The position numbers were made by a program, and so were the translations under genes. Shown piece by piece: positions 62,978-64,000 of a DNA stretch of 64,000 nucleotides. How positions within the stretch are numbered: the first letter of the stretch is position 1; each line of letters opens with the position of its first letter. The stretch comes from Candidatus Sumerlaeota bacterium. GTDB taxonomy: Bacteria > Sumerlaeota > Sumerlaeia > SLMS01 > JAHLLQ01. The stretch covers positions 142,772-206,771 of the forward strand of contig JASGMJ010000003.1 of the NCBI GenBank assembly GCA_030156535.1. Reading direction: 5' to 3'. The notes below the pieces were generated by a model, which was not told the DNA's origin, did not search any database, and saw only the letters and a program-made list of their open reading frames with translations.

Positions 62978-64000
62978 TTAAAGCGCCTTATGTTCCAGTC
63001 CTGCACCCTCCAGCCCTGCACGGTGGCAGGCTTCGGACCAAGCTTCCTTGGGGATTTCACCAAGCGTGATAACGCCATCGTGGATGTTTGCAATCACGCG
63101 GTAGTTAAACTGAGGGCGCATGGTCGGAAGTATGGTGAGCCAGTGAATGGCGGCAGATTCCATTCCTTGGATGATGTGGGCGGCAACTTTCCTCCCGGCT
63201 GTTTTTGGCAAACGTCCTTTGCTATCGAGGCGAAATTCTCTAATGCAGCCACATGCGTTTGAGACCTTAAGGATGTGCTCGCCGGGTCGCTTTACTTTTC
63301 GGGCTCCCAGCAACGGACCATGAAAACGGGATTCCTCTTCCCACGTTTCGCCCTTCACCAAATGGCGTGCAAGCCAGTTGCGCCATTTGTTCAGAATACG
63401 TTCCAGCGGTCCCAGCACTTTCTTCACCTGTGCAAGTGTTTGTTCGAGGTTGTTCGGCGCATAATCCCGAAGTGCTTTCCAAGCTCCCCAGTCTTCTTCC
63501 AGTTTGGAACCAAATAGGAGACCGTAGAGGCACTTCTTCCAGATGCCGGTGCCCTTCTCAAGCTCTTCCTCATTCATGCCTGCGTGGATCAAGCCAGCTT
63601 CCGTCGCCAAGAGCCGCTTTGCTTTGTCAATCGTGAGATACTTCTCGATCCACTTTGTCGAGACGTTGAAACGGGCATCAAGCCGCTTAGCCAAACGTAT
63701 TTGCTGAAGAAGGCAAACAAGCTGACTGGAAACAATGTCGTAGTGCTGAAGGTCATACTCGGGTGGTAGTTCCAGCAATGCCTTGCGCAGTTCTCTCGGA
63801 CAGCCCTGTACGCCTACCCCCTGCTCGAAAATCCTGCCTGACGTAGCGATTTCATAGCGTGGCGAATAGAAGCCAACGCCGTCTTCGTCAATTTCACCGG
63901 TTAGAAACCTCTGCGCTATCCCCTGATTCTTGCTTCCAAGTAGACGACCAATTCTGCTCGGAGCTTTTGTGCCATGGCCTTTCGTGAAAACAGTGGGGAA
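62978..64000 (-). CDS. Family-A DNA-polymerase-like protein (partial, start outside window)
   Basis: The frame is open from the window end to 62978 (340 codons), so the start lies outside; a TTG at 63778 could be read as a start but the upstream codons look coding. Polymerase A motifs are recognisable: a motif-A-like YDIVSSQLVCLL with the catalytic Asp, motif-B-like GIWKKCLYGLLFG (K-x3-YG), an IIQGMESAAIHWL helix, and motif-C-like IANIHDGVITL. The HDE of standard PolA reads HDG, keeping the Asp. It looks like a replicative polymerase of a phage or plasmid-like element. Upstream of motif A the segment SGRIFEQGVGVQGCPRELR is also family-like. Confidence 0.65.
   Translation of the reverse strand, partial: FPTVFTKGHGTKAPSRIGRLLGSKNQGIAQRFLTGEIDEDGVGFYSPRYEIATSGRIFEQGVGVQGCPRELRKALLELPPEYDLQHYDIVSSQLVCLLQQIRLAKRLDARFNVSTKWIEKYLTIDKAKRLLATEAGLIHAGMNEEELEKGTGIWKKCLYGLLFGSKLEEDWGAWKALRDYAPNNLEQTLAQVKKVLGPLERILNKWRNWLARHLVKGETWEEESRFHGPLLGARKVKRPGEHILKVSNACGCIREFRLDSKGRLPKTAGRKVAAHIIQGMESAAIHWLTILPTMRPQFNYRVIANIHDGVITLGEIPKEAWSEACHRAGLEGAGLEHKAL

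Larger units (their letters stand above)
61283..64000. mobile_element. Left end of an integrated element (partial)
   Basis: From the tRNA-Gly gene to the window end the DNA has visibly lower GC than before it. It holds an integrase next to the tRNA and a replication-type gene. A 213-bp gap (62765-62977) between them holds a run of G (62820-62832) and no gene. Size and type of the element are unknown, as its right end is outside the window. No capsid or conjugation gene is in view. Confidence 0.75.

Noticed and set aside
62860..63093. A 77-codon frame between integrase and polymerase genes
   Set aside because: It overlaps the polymerase-like gene by over 100 bp, has no ribosome-binding site, and resembles no excisionase or regulator.

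Overview
The window looks like a 64-kb piece of a high-GC, Gram-negative, free-living bacterium that carries many sugar and glycan genes. lpxK (lipid A kinase), SurA/PpiD-type and lipoprotein genes point to an outer membrane. The DNPR motif in MurE and an MpaA-like amidase point to meso-diaminopimelate peptidoglycan. A complete run of division and cell-wall genes argues against a typical ftsZ-less planctomycete. The mix of GH172 (DUF2961), PhyH, DUF4432, GHL10 and DUF362 proteins is common in Sumerlaeota, Hydrogenedentota, Lentisphaerota and Verrucomicrobiota. The phylum is an inference that the sequence alone does not settle.

Layout. 1-6.3 kb: sucD with its terminator, lpxK, a short GspE/PilB-type ATPase, a secreted protein of unknown function and a glycosyltransferase-like protein. 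6.4-16.4 kb: a GHL10 lipoprotein, a peptide-scavenging group (D-aminoacylase-like, MpaA-like carboxypeptidase, thioesterase), a hexose-phosphate epimerase-like protein, a CPA2 antiporter, a small lipoprotein and a YifB/ComM ATPase. 16.5-25.6 kb: a divergent sugar module (GH38 mannosidase, xylose isomerase and GH172 one way; PfkB kinase, lyxose isomerase, DUF4432 and PhyH the other) with a perfect LacI-type operator, GTAAGCGCTTAC, between the halves. 25.6-30.2 kb: a large secreted M1 peptidase and a secretin-tail-like secreted protein. 30.2-30.5 kb: a repeat-rich intergenic stretch. 30.6-41.3 kb: glycosyltransferases, an epimerase-like SDR, DUF362, a phosphoesterase, and a prmA-GT87-MATE operon.

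41.3-57.3 kb is a dcw cluster on the minus strand, in transcription order mraZ-rsmH-ftsL-ftsI-murE-murF-mraY-murD-ftsW-murG-murC-murB-ftsQ. Many junctions overlap or nearly touch. Two junctions do not: ftsL/ftsI, which holds a 305-bp element bounded by 25-bp inverted repeats, and murD/mraY, which holds a short stretch of a similar degenerate repeat. ftsA, ftsZ and ddl do not follow ftsQ. After the cluster come a glycosyltransferase and a PpiD/SurA-type foldase with a clear terminator.

61.26-64.0 kb: a tRNA-Gly(GCC) gene whose 3' half is overlapped by the end of a tyrosine integrase gene. Beyond it lies DNA of visibly lower GC with a family-A-polymerase-like gene that runs off the window. This is the left end of an integrated element; its far end and the second attachment site are not in view.
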